Below, in pieces: positions 1 to 9,111 of a stretch of DNA of 27,077 bases. Below the pieces are notes generated by a model. It saw nothing but the letters and a program-made list of their open reading frames with translations, made no database searches and was not told the DNA's origin. The translations under genes were made by a program, and so were the position numbers. The stretch is from Spirochaetota bacterium (GTDB lineage Bacteria; Spirochaetota; Spirochaetia; Treponematales; Breznakiellaceae): positions 1 to 27,077 of the forward strand of contig JAEXTK010000260.1 in assembly GCA_023406985.1 (NCBI GenBank). The letters run 5' to 3'. Each line of letters starts with the position of its first letter. Position 1 is the first letter of the stretch.

Positions 1-636
1 TCCCTCGCGAGCTCGGCCCAGCTCACCTTCAACGGATCCGCGAACGCCGCGCGAATCCAGGCCCTCCGCGCCCGCTTCAAGGCGGACGGAGGAACCCTGG
101 GGCTCTCGGGCGTGACGATCGGGGACCTCGTGCTCTTCGCCGTCTCCCGCGTCCTGCCCCTCTTCCCCTACGGCAACGCGACCTTGGAGAACGGGACGCT
201 CGCGACCTACGAGCGCGTGCACTTGGCCTTGGCCGTGGATACGCCGCGCGGCCTCATGGTGCCCGTGATCCGCAACGCCGACCTGCTGTCCCTGCGGGAG
301 ATTTCCGCGGAGGCCAAGCGCCTCGCCGCCGCCTGCCAGGCCGGTAACATCAATCCGGACGAGCTCTCGGGCGGAACCTTCACCGTCTCCAACCTCGGCG
401 CATTCGGCGTGGAGTCCTTCACGCCGGTGCTCAATTCCCCGCAGGTGGCCATCCTCGGCGTGGACACCATCACGCCGCGCGCCGCCGCGGGGCCGGACGG
501 CACCCTGGTCCTCGAGCAGCGGCTCGGCCTCTCGCTCACCGTGGACCACCAGGTCATCGACGGCGCCCCCGCGGCCCGCCTCCTCAAGGGCATCGCCGAC
601 GCGATAGCCGACATCGACCTCTGGCTCGCGAAATGA
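1..636 (+). CDS. Dihydrolipoamide acyltransferase (E2), C-terminal catalytic domain, 5'-truncated
   Basis: This is the acyltransferase core of a 2-oxoacid (or acetoin-type) dehydrogenase complex, which moves an acyl group from lipoamide to CoA. The reading frame is open from base 1, so the gene starts upstream and the lipoyl and E1/E3-binding domains are not seen. Seen: the SNLGAFGVESFTPVLNSPQ stretch typical of the E2 fold, and near the C-terminus DHQVIDG, the HxxxDG active site (catalytic His and Asp both present). It ends in a short helix and LWLAK, as usual for E2. The first in-frame ATG inside the window (112) is internal to the domain and is not the start. It is followed by E3 and a fused E1, so all three complex components are adjacent. 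The substrate cannot be read from this fragment. Confidence 0.93.
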   Translation, partial: SLASSAQLTFNGSANAARIQALRARFKADGGTLGLSGVTIGDLVLFAVSRVLPLFPYGNATLENGTLATYERVHLALAVDTPRGLMVPVIRNADLLSLREISAEAKRLAAACQAGNINPDELSGGTFTVSNLGAFGVESFTPVLNSPQVAILGVDTITPRAAAGPDGTLVLEQRLGLSLTVDHQVIDGAPAARLLKGIADAIADIDLWLAK

Positions 637-665
637 GGAAAGCGCCGGTTGCGCTTTCCTCATTT
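631..665 (+). terminator. Perfect 15-bp hairpin over the E2 stop codon
   Basis: Bases 631-645 and 651-665 are exact reverse complements around a CGGTT loop (646-650). The E2 stop TGA (634-636) lies inside the rising arm. No T-run follows, so it may be an RNA-stabilising or processing hairpin rather than a classic intrinsic terminator. It shares its CGGTN loop with hairpins at 2165-2291. Confidence 0.75.
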
Positions 666-668
666 CTT

Positions 669-708
669 GTACTTGCTCCCGGTCCCGCGTACCGGTACGC
701 AAGTACCG
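669..708 (+). repeat. Middle hairpin of the E2-E3 spacer
   Basis: GTACTTGC (669-676) pairs with GCAAGTAC (699-706), enclosing a second stem CCGGT/ACCGG (679-683 with 691-695). Two alternative folds compete: CGGTAC-GCAA-GTACCG (693-708, a GNRA-type loop) and a 14-nt palindrome at 687-700. The spacer is clearly structured, but which fold forms is not decided by the sequence. Confidence 0.5.
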
Positions 709-719
709 TTTTCAAGGTT

Positions 720-749
720 GACTTCTGAAAGCTGAAGCTTTCAGAAGTC
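720..749 (+). promoter_or_regulatory. TGAA-loop hairpin next to the E3 ribosome binding site
   Basis: A 13-bp perfect stem (720-732 with 737-749) closes a TGAA loop. It ends one base before the AAGGAG ribosome binding site (751-756). Its core GAAAGCTGAAGCTTTC matches the hairpin at 2242-2267 apart from one compensatory pair change (G-C to A-T). It could tune E3 translation or protect an RNA end. A 2-base-loop form of the same palindrome is equivalent. Confidence 0.65.
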
Positions 750-762
750 GAAGGAGAAAGAC

Positions 763-2175
763 TTGTACGACGTAGCGATCATCGGGGGCGGGCCGGGAGG
801 GTACCTCGCGGCCGAGCGCCTCGGGCATCTCGGGAAGAAAGTGCTCCTCATCGAAAAGGGCTGGCTGGGCGGCACCTGCCTCAACGTGGGCTGCATCCCG
901 ACCAAGACCCTCCTCAATTCGGCCAAGCAGTACGCGCACGCCAAGGAAGCGCATAAATTCGGCGTGCAAGTAGAAGGCGTCTCTTACGACTGGAACGCGA
1001 TGCTGGCCTGGAAGAACGACGTCGTGGGAAAGCTCCGCGGCGGTATCGCCTCCCAGATGAAGCGGTACGGCGTGGACGTGGTCGAAGGCTCGGGATCCAT
1101 CGTCGGCCGCGGCAGGGTGCGGGCGGCGCCGACCTCCGGAAGCGCGGGCGGGGCGGACTACGAGTGCCGGGCCATCCTCGTCTCCACCGGTTCCTCTCCC
1201 GTCATGCCGCCCATTCCGGGCGTGAAAGACAATCCGGTGGTGGTGGACTCCACCGGCCTCCTCGACTATCCCTCCGTGCCGAAGCGCCTCTGCGTCATCG
1301 GCGGCGGCGTCATCGGCGTGGAATTCGCGAGCCTCTTCTCGGCCCTCGGCTCGGAAGTCACCGTCGTGGAGATGATGGACGAGATCGTCCCCTTCATGGA
1401 CAAGGAGCAGGCCCCGATCCTCCGCAAGGCCATGCGGAGCGTAACCTACAAGCTCGGCTGCAAGGTGGAGAAGATCGAGGGCGGAACCGTCTTCTACACC
1501 GCCAAGACGGGGGAGGCGGAGAACATCGAGGCGGACCTCGTGCTCATGGCGGTCGGCCGCAGGCCCAACCTCTCGGGCTGGGGCGCGGCGGAAGCCGGCG
1601 TGGACGCTACGCCGCGCGGCGTGGTCGTGGACGACCGGATGCGCACCAACCTGAGCGGCATCTGGGCCGCGGGCGACGTCACCGGCAGGAGCCAGCTCGC
1701 CCACTCCGCCTACCGCATGGCCGAAGTCGCGGTCGCCGATATCGTCGCGTCCTTGGACGGCGTCGCGGCGGGCTCCGCGGCGGCGGCGAGCGCCGGCCCG
1801 TCCGCCAACCGTATGCGCTACGACGCGATCCCGTGGGCCGTCTACGGCATTCCCGAAGCGGCCGGCGTCGGCATGACCGAGCAGGAAGCCGCCACCCGAG
1901 GAATCGCGATCGTGAAGGCGAGCGTCCCCATGAAGATTTCCGGCCGCTTCGCCGCGGAGAACACCTTCGCCGCGCCGGGCGCGGTCAAGGTCATCGCGGA
2001 GAAGGCGAGCGGCCGCATCCTCGGCATCCACGCCGTCGGCGCCTATGCGTCCGAGTTCATCTGGGGCGGGGCCGCGCTCATCGAGCAGGAGCTCCGCGTC
2101 CAGGACGTGCAGCAATTGATCTTCCCCCACCCGACCGTCTGCGAGCTCATCCGCGACGCGGTCTGGGAATGGTGA
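763..2175 (+). CDS. lpdA: Dihydrolipoamide dehydrogenase (E3)
   Basis: FAD-dependent E3 reoxidises dihydrolipoamide on E2 with NAD+. Seen in the 470 aa: N-terminal FAD dinucleotide fold GGGPGGYLAAE (residues 8-18); redox disulfide GGTCLNVGCIPTK with Cys39 and Cys44; NAD fold VIGGGVIGVEFAS near residue 185; FAD-contacting GDVTG near 307; and the C-terminal interface dyad His456 (HPT) and Glu461. Length is normal for the family. The start is TTG at 763, chosen because AAGGAG lies 6 nt upstream and the FAD motif begins directly afterwards; no ATG or GTG fits. It sits between E2 and E1, so it serves this complex rather than being a general copy. A mercuric or glutathione reductase is ruled out by the motif set and neighbours. 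Confidence 0.96.
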   Translation: MYDVAIIGGGPGGYLAAERLGHLGKKVLLIEKGWLGGTCLNVGCIPTKTLLNSAKQYAHAKEAHKFGVQVEGVSYDWNAMLAWKNDVVGKLRGGIASQMKRYGVDVVEGSGSIVGRGRVRAAPTSGSAGGADYECRAILVSTGSSPVMPPIPGVKDNPVVVDSTGLLDYPSVPKRLCVIGGGVIGVEFASLFSALGSEVTVVEMMDEIVPFMDKEQAPILRKAMRSVTYKLGCKVEKIEGGTVFYTAKTGEAENIEADLVLMAVGRRPNLSGWGAAEAGVDATPRGVVVDDRMRTNLSGIWAAGDVTGRSQLAHSAYRMAEVAVADIVASLDGVAAGSAAAASAGPSANRMRYDAIPWAVYGIPEAAGVGMTEQEAATRGIAIVKASVPMKISGRFAAENTFAAPGAVKVIAEKASGRILGIHAVGAYASEFIWGGAALIEQELRVQDVQQLIFPHPTVCELIRDAVWEW

Positions 2176-2207
2176 GGCGCCGCCGGTCGCGGCACCTCAC
2201 CATTTCC
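2165..2207 (+). terminator. Hairpin over the E3 stop codon, CGGTC loop
   Basis: AATGGTGAGG (2168-2177) pairs with 2195-2204. After one C/A mismatch the stem continues GCCGC (2179-2183) with GCGGC (2189-2193) around a CGGTC loop. The E3 stop TGA (2173-2175) is in the rising arm, as for the hairpin at the E2 stop. No T-run follows. Confidence 0.65.
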
Positions 2208-2228
2208 GCAGTTCGCGGTGCGAACTGC
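2208..2228 (+). repeat. 8-bp hairpin, CGGTG loop
   Basis: GCAGTTCG (2208-2215) pairs exactly with CGAACTGC (2221-2228) around CGGTG. It abuts the preceding hairpin and shares the CGGTN loop although the stem is unrelated. Confidence 0.6.
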
Positions 2229-2241
2229 GACCTGAAATCGA

Positions 2242-2267
2242 CATTCGAAAACTGAAGTTTTCGAATG
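2242..2267 (+). repeat. 11-bp hairpin, TGAA loop
   Basis: 2242-2252 pairs exactly with 2257-2267 around TGAA. Its core GAAAACTGAAGTTTTC is the 720-749 core with a compensated base pair, so the two are members of one family. Confidence 0.65.
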
Positions 2268-2274
2268 ACACGGC

Positions 2275-2291
2275 GGCCGCCGGTCGCGGCC
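2275..2291 (+). repeat. 6-bp GC hairpin, CGGTC loop
   Basis: GGCCGC (2275-2280) pairs with GCGGCC (2286-2291) around CGGTC. The 14-nt string CCGCCGGTCGCGGC at 2277-2290 is also present at 2180-2193, so this is a partial direct copy of the stop-codon hairpin's tip. A weaker GC hairpin follows at 2303-2317. Confidence 0.5.
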
Positions 2292-2345
2292 CGGAAACAG
2301 TGGGCGCCGCGCGCGCCTGGAATCGTGCAACTTTGGAGGTTTGAA

Positions 2346-4802
<2,457 letters not shown>

Positions 4803-4808
4803 GACCGC

Positions 4809-6182
4809 ATGAACGAGTATCCGGCCCTCATCAACGATCCGGGCGCAGAGCGGGAGGAGCGGCTCGCCGCCCTCCGCGCGTACGAGGCGGCCGGGGAGGC
4901 GGCCGGCCGGCCGACCGCGGCCCGGACCGGCGAGATCAACAACCACGTCCACACGATCTACAGCTTCAGCCCGTACACCCCGTCCATGGCGGCCCTCCGC
5001 GCGCGCGACGCGGGCCTGGCCGCGGCGGGGTCGGTGGACCACGACTCCGTCGGCGCGGCGGAGGAGATGATCGCGGCCTGCGCGGCCGTCGGCATCGGCG
5101 GCTGTACGGGCTTCGAGGTCCGCGTCTCCTTCAAGAAGGGAGCGGACGGCAAACCGGGGCCCTTCGCGGGCCGCAAGATCAACAATCCCGACTCCCCCGG
5201 CCTCGTCTACATGACCGTCCAGGGCGTACCGAAAGGCGCCATCCCCCGCGCGGCGGCCTTCCTCGCGCCCATCCGGGCGCGGCGCGACGCGCGGACGCGG
5301 CGCATGGCGGACGCGGCCAACGCGATCCTGCGCCGCGCGGGCCTCCGCGAGCTCGACTTCGAGCGGGACGTGCGGGGTATCTCCAAGTCGGCGGAAGGCG
5401 GCGGGATCACCGAGCGCCACCTCCTCGCCGCCGTTTCCGCGTCGCTCATCGAGCGGCACGGCACGGGGCCCGCCCTCGTCGCGGCCCTCGGTGCCGACCT
5501 CGGCGTCGCGGTCCCGCCCAAGGTCGTCGCCCTTCTCGGCGATCCGGGCAATCCCCACTATGCGTTCGACCTGCTCGGCGCCCTCAAGTCGAGCTTCCTG
5601 GACCGGGTCTTCATCCAACCCGACGAGGAGGAGTGCATCAGCGCGACCGCCGTCGTCGATTTCGCCCGATCCATCGGCGCCATACCCGCGTACGCCTATC
5701 TCGGCGACGTGGGCGAGTCGCCGACGGGCGACAAGAAGGCGGAGAAGTTCGAGGACGATTACCTGGAGGAACTCTTCGACGAACTCGCCAGGATCGGCTA
5801 TCGGGCGGTGACCTACATGCCGCCGCGCAACACGGTGGACCAGCTCCGGAGAGTCCAAAGGCTCTGCGCGGAACGCGGCTTCATGCAGATATCGGGCGTG
5901 GACATCAACAGCTCCCGCCAATCCTTCAACTGCCCCGAGGTCCTGAAAGACGAATTCAAGCACCTCGTGGATACGACCTGGGCCCTCATCGCCCACGAGC
6001 GGCTCGCCTCGGTGGACGCGGCGCTCGACCTCTTCTCGGCCGCCAATCCCCTCGCGGCCCGGAGCCTGGATGAACGGCTCGCCGTCTACGCTCGTGCCGG
6101 CCGCGATCTGGATCCGCGTCGGCCCGAAGAATCCGCCGTCGCGGTGGCGGCCAAATTGCGCAATCGGAGGTATTCCTCGTGA
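4809..6182 (+). CDS. PHP-domain protein with altered motifs III and IV
   Basis: A 457-aa protein with a polymerase-and-histidinol-phosphatase (PHP) domain, a metal-dependent phosphoesterase fold. Seen: motif I NNHVHTIYSFS (His46, His48), motif II SVDHDSV (Asp77, His78, Asp79) and TGFEVR with Glu103. By eye, motif III, usually AHP, reads AYAYLGD (294-300), and motif IV, usually DxH, reads VDINSS (Asp365, Asn367), so two common metal ligands look replaced. Residues 105-280 form a long insertion compared with small PHP phosphatases. The gene starts 6 nt after the E1 stop and ends in a 4-nt GTGA overlap with the SDR gene, so it is part of the operon. Dephosphorylation of a sugar or polyol phosphate is a context guess; a non-hydrolytic role is possible given the altered ligands. 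Confidence 0.8.
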   Translation: MNEYPALINDPGAEREERLAALRAYEAAGEAAGRPTAARTGEINNHVHTIYSFSPYTPSMAALRARDAGLAAAGSVDHDSVGAAEEMIAACAAVGIGGCTGFEVRVSFKKGADGKPGPFAGRKINNPDSPGLVYMTVQGVPKGAIPRAAAFLAPIRARRDARTRRMADAANAILRRAGLRELDFERDVRGISKSAEGGGITERHLLAAVSASLIERHGTGPALVAALGADLGVAVPPKVVALLGDPGNPHYAFDLLGALKSSFLDRVFIQPDEEECISATAVVDFARSIGAIPAYAYLGDVGESPTGDKKAEKFEDDYLEELFDELARIGYRAVTYMPPRNTVDQLRRVQRLCAERGFMQISGVDINSSRQSFNCPEVLKDEFKHLVDTTWALIAHERLASVDAALDLFSAANPLAARSLDERLAVYARAGRDLDPRRPEESAVAVAAKLRNRRYSS

Positions 6183-7450
6183 ACAGAATCGATACGACCG
6201 TCATCGCCCCGCTCCTGCGCGGGCTCTGCATCCGCGCCTCCGGCCTCTCCCGCGTCATCGTGCCGGGGCGGGTCCTCGCCGCGGGAGAAACCGTCCCGGC
6301 CGACGCCTTCGCGGTGAACCTCGACGCGGCCGTCGGAAACGAGGGCCTGGACGAGGATGCCGCCGCGCGGATCCTCTCCGAAGCCTTCGCCTCCTGGGCC
6401 TTCGACCGCTCCCCCTCCGGCGCCGAGGCGGCGGGCGCGAAGCTCACCGGGCCCCTCCCCTCCTGCCTCGCGGTCACCGTCGGCGACGCGACGGCCCTCT
6501 ACTGGAACGGCGCCGACCTCGACGCGTGCCGGGACCGCCGCGCGCGGGGCGACGCCTCCTCGTGGACCGTCGCGCCCGAAAGCGAGGACGCGGCCGCGCG
6601 CGGCCTGTCGGCCGCCGGCCGATCCTCCGTCGTAGCGGGCCGCGTCGCCCTCGTCACGGGCGGGGCCCAGGGCTTCGGTGAAGAGATCGTCCGCGGGCTC
6701 GTCGCGTCGGGGGCCACCGTCTACGTCGCCGACCTCAACATCGCCGGCGCCGAGAGACTCGCGGCCGAGCTCAACGCGGGCCGCGGCAAGACGGTCGCCG
6801 TCCCCGTCGCCGTCAACGTGGCGGACGAAGTCTCCGTGGAGGCCCTGTTCCGGTTCGTGGCCGAGACCTCGGGCGGCCTCGACCTCTGCGTCAGCAACGC
6901 GGGCGTCCTCAAGGCGGCGAGCGTGCTGGAGCAGGACCTGGCGGCCTTCAAGTTCGTCACCGACGTCAACTATACGGGCTTCTTCCTCGTGTCCAAGCAC
7001 GGCGGCCGCCTCCTCCGCCGCCAGAGCCGCACCGCGGGGACCTGGAAGACCGATATCGTGCAGATCAACTCCAAGTCGGGGCTCGAGGGCTCCAACAAGA
7101 ACGGCGCCTACGCGGGCGGCAAGTTCGGCTCGATCGGCCTCGTCGCGAGCTTCGCCCTGGAACTCGTGGAGTACGGGATCAAGGTCAACGCGATCTGCCC
7201 CGGCAACTTCTTCGACGGCCCGCTCTGGTCGGATCCGGAAAAAGGACTCTTCGTCCAATACCTCGCCGCCGGGAAGGTTCCGGGCGCGAAGACCGTGGCC
7301 GACGTGAAGGCCTTCTACGAGGCCAAGGTGCCCATGAAGCGGGGCTGCGAAGGCGCCGACGTGATGCGCGCCCTCTACTATATCGTGGAGCAGGAATACG
7401 AGACCGGCCAGGCCGTCCCCGTGACCGGGGGACAGGTGATGCTGCACTAG
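6179..7450 (+). CDS. SDR oxidoreductase, sorbitol-6-phosphate 2-dehydrogenase-like, with N-terminal extension
   Basis: A 423-aa protein. Residues about 153-423 are a classical SDR: TGGAQGFG cofactor loop (160-167), SNAG (239-242), catalytic Ser near INSKSG (296-301) and YAGGK (Tyr311, Lys315). The C-terminal stretch VPMKRGCEGADVM to TGGQVMLH closely recalls SrlD, which interconverts sorbitol-6-phosphate and fructose-6-phosphate with NAD. Residues 1-150 are not SDR and I do not recognise them. The start is GTG at 6179, with GGAGG at 6166-6170 and a 4-nt overlap with the PHP gene. With the downstream kinase and the SorE-like dehydrogenase it points to polyol/ketose metabolism. Whether the true substrate is phosphorylated is not shown by the sequence. 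Confidence 0.88.
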   Translation: MNRIDTTVIAPLLRGLCIRASGLSRVIVPGRVLAAGETVPADAFAVNLDAAVGNEGLDEDAAARILSEAFASWAFDRSPSGAEAAGAKLTGPLPSCLAVTVGDATALYWNGADLDACRDRRARGDASSWTVAPESEDAAARGLSAAGRSSVVAGRVALVTGGAQGFGEEIVRGLVASGATVYVADLNIAGAERLAAELNAGRGKTVAVPVAVNVADEVSVEALFRFVAETSGGLDLCVSNAGVLKAASVLEQDLAAFKFVTDVNYTGFFLVSKHGGRLLRRQSRTAGTWKTDIVQINSKSGLEGSNKNGAYAGGKFGSIGLVASFALELVEYGIKVNAICPGNFFDGPLWSDPEKGLFVQYLAAGKVPGAKTVADVKAFYEAKVPMKRGCEGADVMRALYYIVEQEYETGQAVPVTGGQVMLH

Positions 7451-7460
7451 GAGGACGCCC

Positions 7461-8966
7461 GTGAACTACGCCATCGCCGTCATCGATATCGGGATGACCA
7501 ACAAGAAGGTCGCGGTCTACGACGACGCGCTCGTGCAGGTGGACGCGCAGTACCGCAACTTCCCGCCCGTCATGGTCGAAGGCCTGCAGACCCATGACCT
7601 TGAGGGCATGGAGGCGTGGTTCATCGAGCGGCTCGCCGAGGCGGCGCGAAAATACCCGATCAAGGCGATCGCGGTCACCACCCACGGCGCGAGCTTCGTC
7701 TGCGTCGGGGAAGACGGGAAGCCCTGCGTGCCCTGCGTGTACTACACCCACGAACCCGGGGACGCGTTCCACGACCGTTTCTACGACCTCTTCGGGAAGA
7801 AAGAAGACCTCCAGGCGCGCACCGGCACGCCCGCGTTCAAGGCGATGATCAACCCGGCCAAAGGCATCCTCTTCGCCAAGGAGCGGTTCCCCGCCGCCTT
7901 CGGCCGGACGAAACATCTCCTCAACTATCCCCAATACTGGGGTCTCCGCCTCACCGCTGAGGCGGGCGCCGAGGGGACCTACGTCGGCTGCCACAGCTAC
8001 CTCTGGGACTGGGTAGACGGCCGGTGGTCGAGCGTGGCCGAAAAGCTCGGCATCGTCGACCTCATGCCCGCCGAGCTCAAGGACTCCTGGGATGTCCTGG
8101 GCTGGATCACCGAAGAGGTGGCCGTCCGCACCGGCCTTCCCCGCGACACTACGGTGGTCATGGGCATCCACGACTCCAACTCGTCCCTCCTCCCCCACTT
8201 CGCCAAGAAGGGCGAGACGGGATTCATCCTCAACTCCACCGGCACCTGGTGCGTGATCATGAACCCGGTCCGCTCGTACGGCTTCGCTCCGGAGGAGCTC
8301 GGCGCGGTGGTCTTCTTCAACCAGTCCGCCTTCCGCACGCCCGTCAAGACCGCCATCTTCCTCGGCGGCCAGGAGTTCGAGACGTGGTCGAAGGCGCTCA
8401 TGAACCTCCACGGGAAGGCCGACCTGCCGCCGTACCGGAGCGACCTCTACGACGCGATCCTCGCGGAGCGGAACGCCTTCCTCCTCCCCGAGCTCACCGC
8501 GGGGTCCGGCCAATTCCCCCTCTCCGTGCCGCGCGTCTCCGAGGGCGGCGTCGACTATCCCTTCGCCGAGATCGAATCGGGGCTGCGCGTCCCGCCCTGC
8601 TTCGCCGATTACGAGCGGGGCATCGCGGTGCTCCGCATCTCCCTCGTCATGCAGACCCTCACCGCCCTCGAGCGGGCGGGTCTCGCGGAGGGGATCGAGG
8701 TGTTCACGGAAGGCGGCTTCCGCAAGAACGAGGCGTACAACGTCCTGCTCTCGGCGGCCCTCCCCGCGTGCCGCGTGTCGCTCACCGACATCGCCGAGGC
8801 CACCGCCCTCGGCGCGGCCATGACGGCCAAAATGGCCCTCACCGGCAAGAAGCTCGCCGAGCTCGCCGCCGACTTCGAGGTGGAATACAAGGAGGTCCCC
8901 AAGCGAGACATTCCCGCGTTGGCTCCCTACCGCGCCGCCTGGCTCGCCCAGGCGGAACGCGCGTAG
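7461..8966 (+). CDS. FGGY-family carbohydrate kinase
   Basis: A 501-aa ATP-dependent sugar kinase of the xylulo-/rhamnulo-/fuculokinase superfamily. Seen: phosphate-1 motif VIDIGMTNKK (8-17); TTHGAS (73-78); GIHDSNSS with catalytic Asp238; adenosine-side STGTW (259-263); LGGQEFETW (301-309); FTEGGFRKNEAYN in the C-terminal half; and EATALGAA near the end. Length is typical. The GTG start follows an AGGAGG that overlaps the SDR stop (7449-7454, spacing 6), showing co-translation. The family phosphorylates ketoses and polyols of 3-7 carbons; the substrate cannot be named from sequence alone. In this operon it would act on the ketose or polyol handled by the flanking dehydrogenases. No transporter for the sugar lies in the window. 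Confidence 0.92.
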   Translation: MNYAIAVIDIGMTNKKVAVYDDALVQVDAQYRNFPPVMVEGLQTHDLEGMEAWFIERLAEAARKYPIKAIAVTTHGASFVCVGEDGKPCVPCVYYTHEPGDAFHDRFYDLFGKKEDLQARTGTPAFKAMINPAKGILFAKERFPAAFGRTKHLLNYPQYWGLRLTAEAGAEGTYVGCHSYLWDWVDGRWSSVAEKLGIVDLMPAELKDSWDVLGWITEEVAVRTGLPRDTTVVMGIHDSNSSLLPHFAKKGETGFILNSTGTWCVIMNPVRSYGFAPEELGAVVFFNQSAFRTPVKTAIFLGGQEFETWSKALMNLHGKADLPPYRSDLYDAILAERNAFLLPELTAGSGQFPLSVPRVSEGGVDYPFAEIESGLRVPPCFADYERGIAVLRISLVMQTLTALERAGLAEGIEVFTEGGFRKNEAYNVLLSAALPACRVSLTDIAEATALGAAMTAKMALTGKKLAELAADFEVEYKEVPKRDIPALAPYRAAWLAQAERA

Positions 8967-9003
8967 GCGTCCCGCGCCGGCGCGGCGAACGGAGCGAGCG
9001 GAG

Positions 9004-9065
9004 GGGCGCGGCGAAGAGGGAAATGTCCATGGAATAACCGCCATTGTCCATGGGCCGCCGCGCCC
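9004..9065 (+). promoter_or_regulatory. Nested inverted repeat containing a 21-nt-spaced direct repeat
   Basis: GGGCGCGGCG (9004-9013) is the exact reverse complement of 9056-9065. Inside it, TGTCCATGG occurs twice (9024-9032 and 9045-9053), 21 nt apart, which is two helical turns, and each copy contains the palindrome CCATGG. CCATGGAAT can also pair with ATT(gt)CCATGG. The preceding part of the spacer (8967-9003) holds a GC palindrome at 8972-8985 and a direct repeat of GCGCGGCGAA (8980-8989, 9006-9015). It may be a terminator for the kinase end of the operon, an operator for the next gene, or both. Confidence 0.5.
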
Positions 9066-9105
9066 GTTCATAGTAATTTTTGCATATGACGAATTTGCGA
9101 AGGAG
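9066..9105 (+). promoter_or_regulatory. AT-rich leader and ribosome binding site of the SorE-like gene
   Basis: This short stretch is strikingly AT-rich compared with its surroundings and is where a promoter for the downstream gene would be expected, but I cannot match a clean -35/-10 pair. AGGAG at 9101-9105 touches the ATG at 9106 and sits 6 nt before the ATG at 9112, so it selects the second ATG. Confidence 0.35.
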
Positions 9106-9111
9106 ATGCGC

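Noticed and set aside
712..2130. Long - strand frame opposite E3
   Set aside because: Antisense shadow of a well supported flavoprotein gene; low-complexity Arg/Asp/Gly-rich product, no motif.
631..2291. Hairpin array considered as CRISPR or integron attC sites
   Set aside because: There are no constant-length spacers or repeats, no cas genes or integrase, and no attC consensus ends.
8972..9015. GC-rich repeats after the kinase considered as a mobile-element end or attachment site
   Set aside because: No integrase, transposase or target duplication is nearby; short GC-rich repeats arise easily at this base composition.
9106..9111. ATG at 9106 as start of the SorE-like gene
   Set aside because: It touches the AGGAG site with no spacing; the ATG at 9112 has the normal 6 nt.
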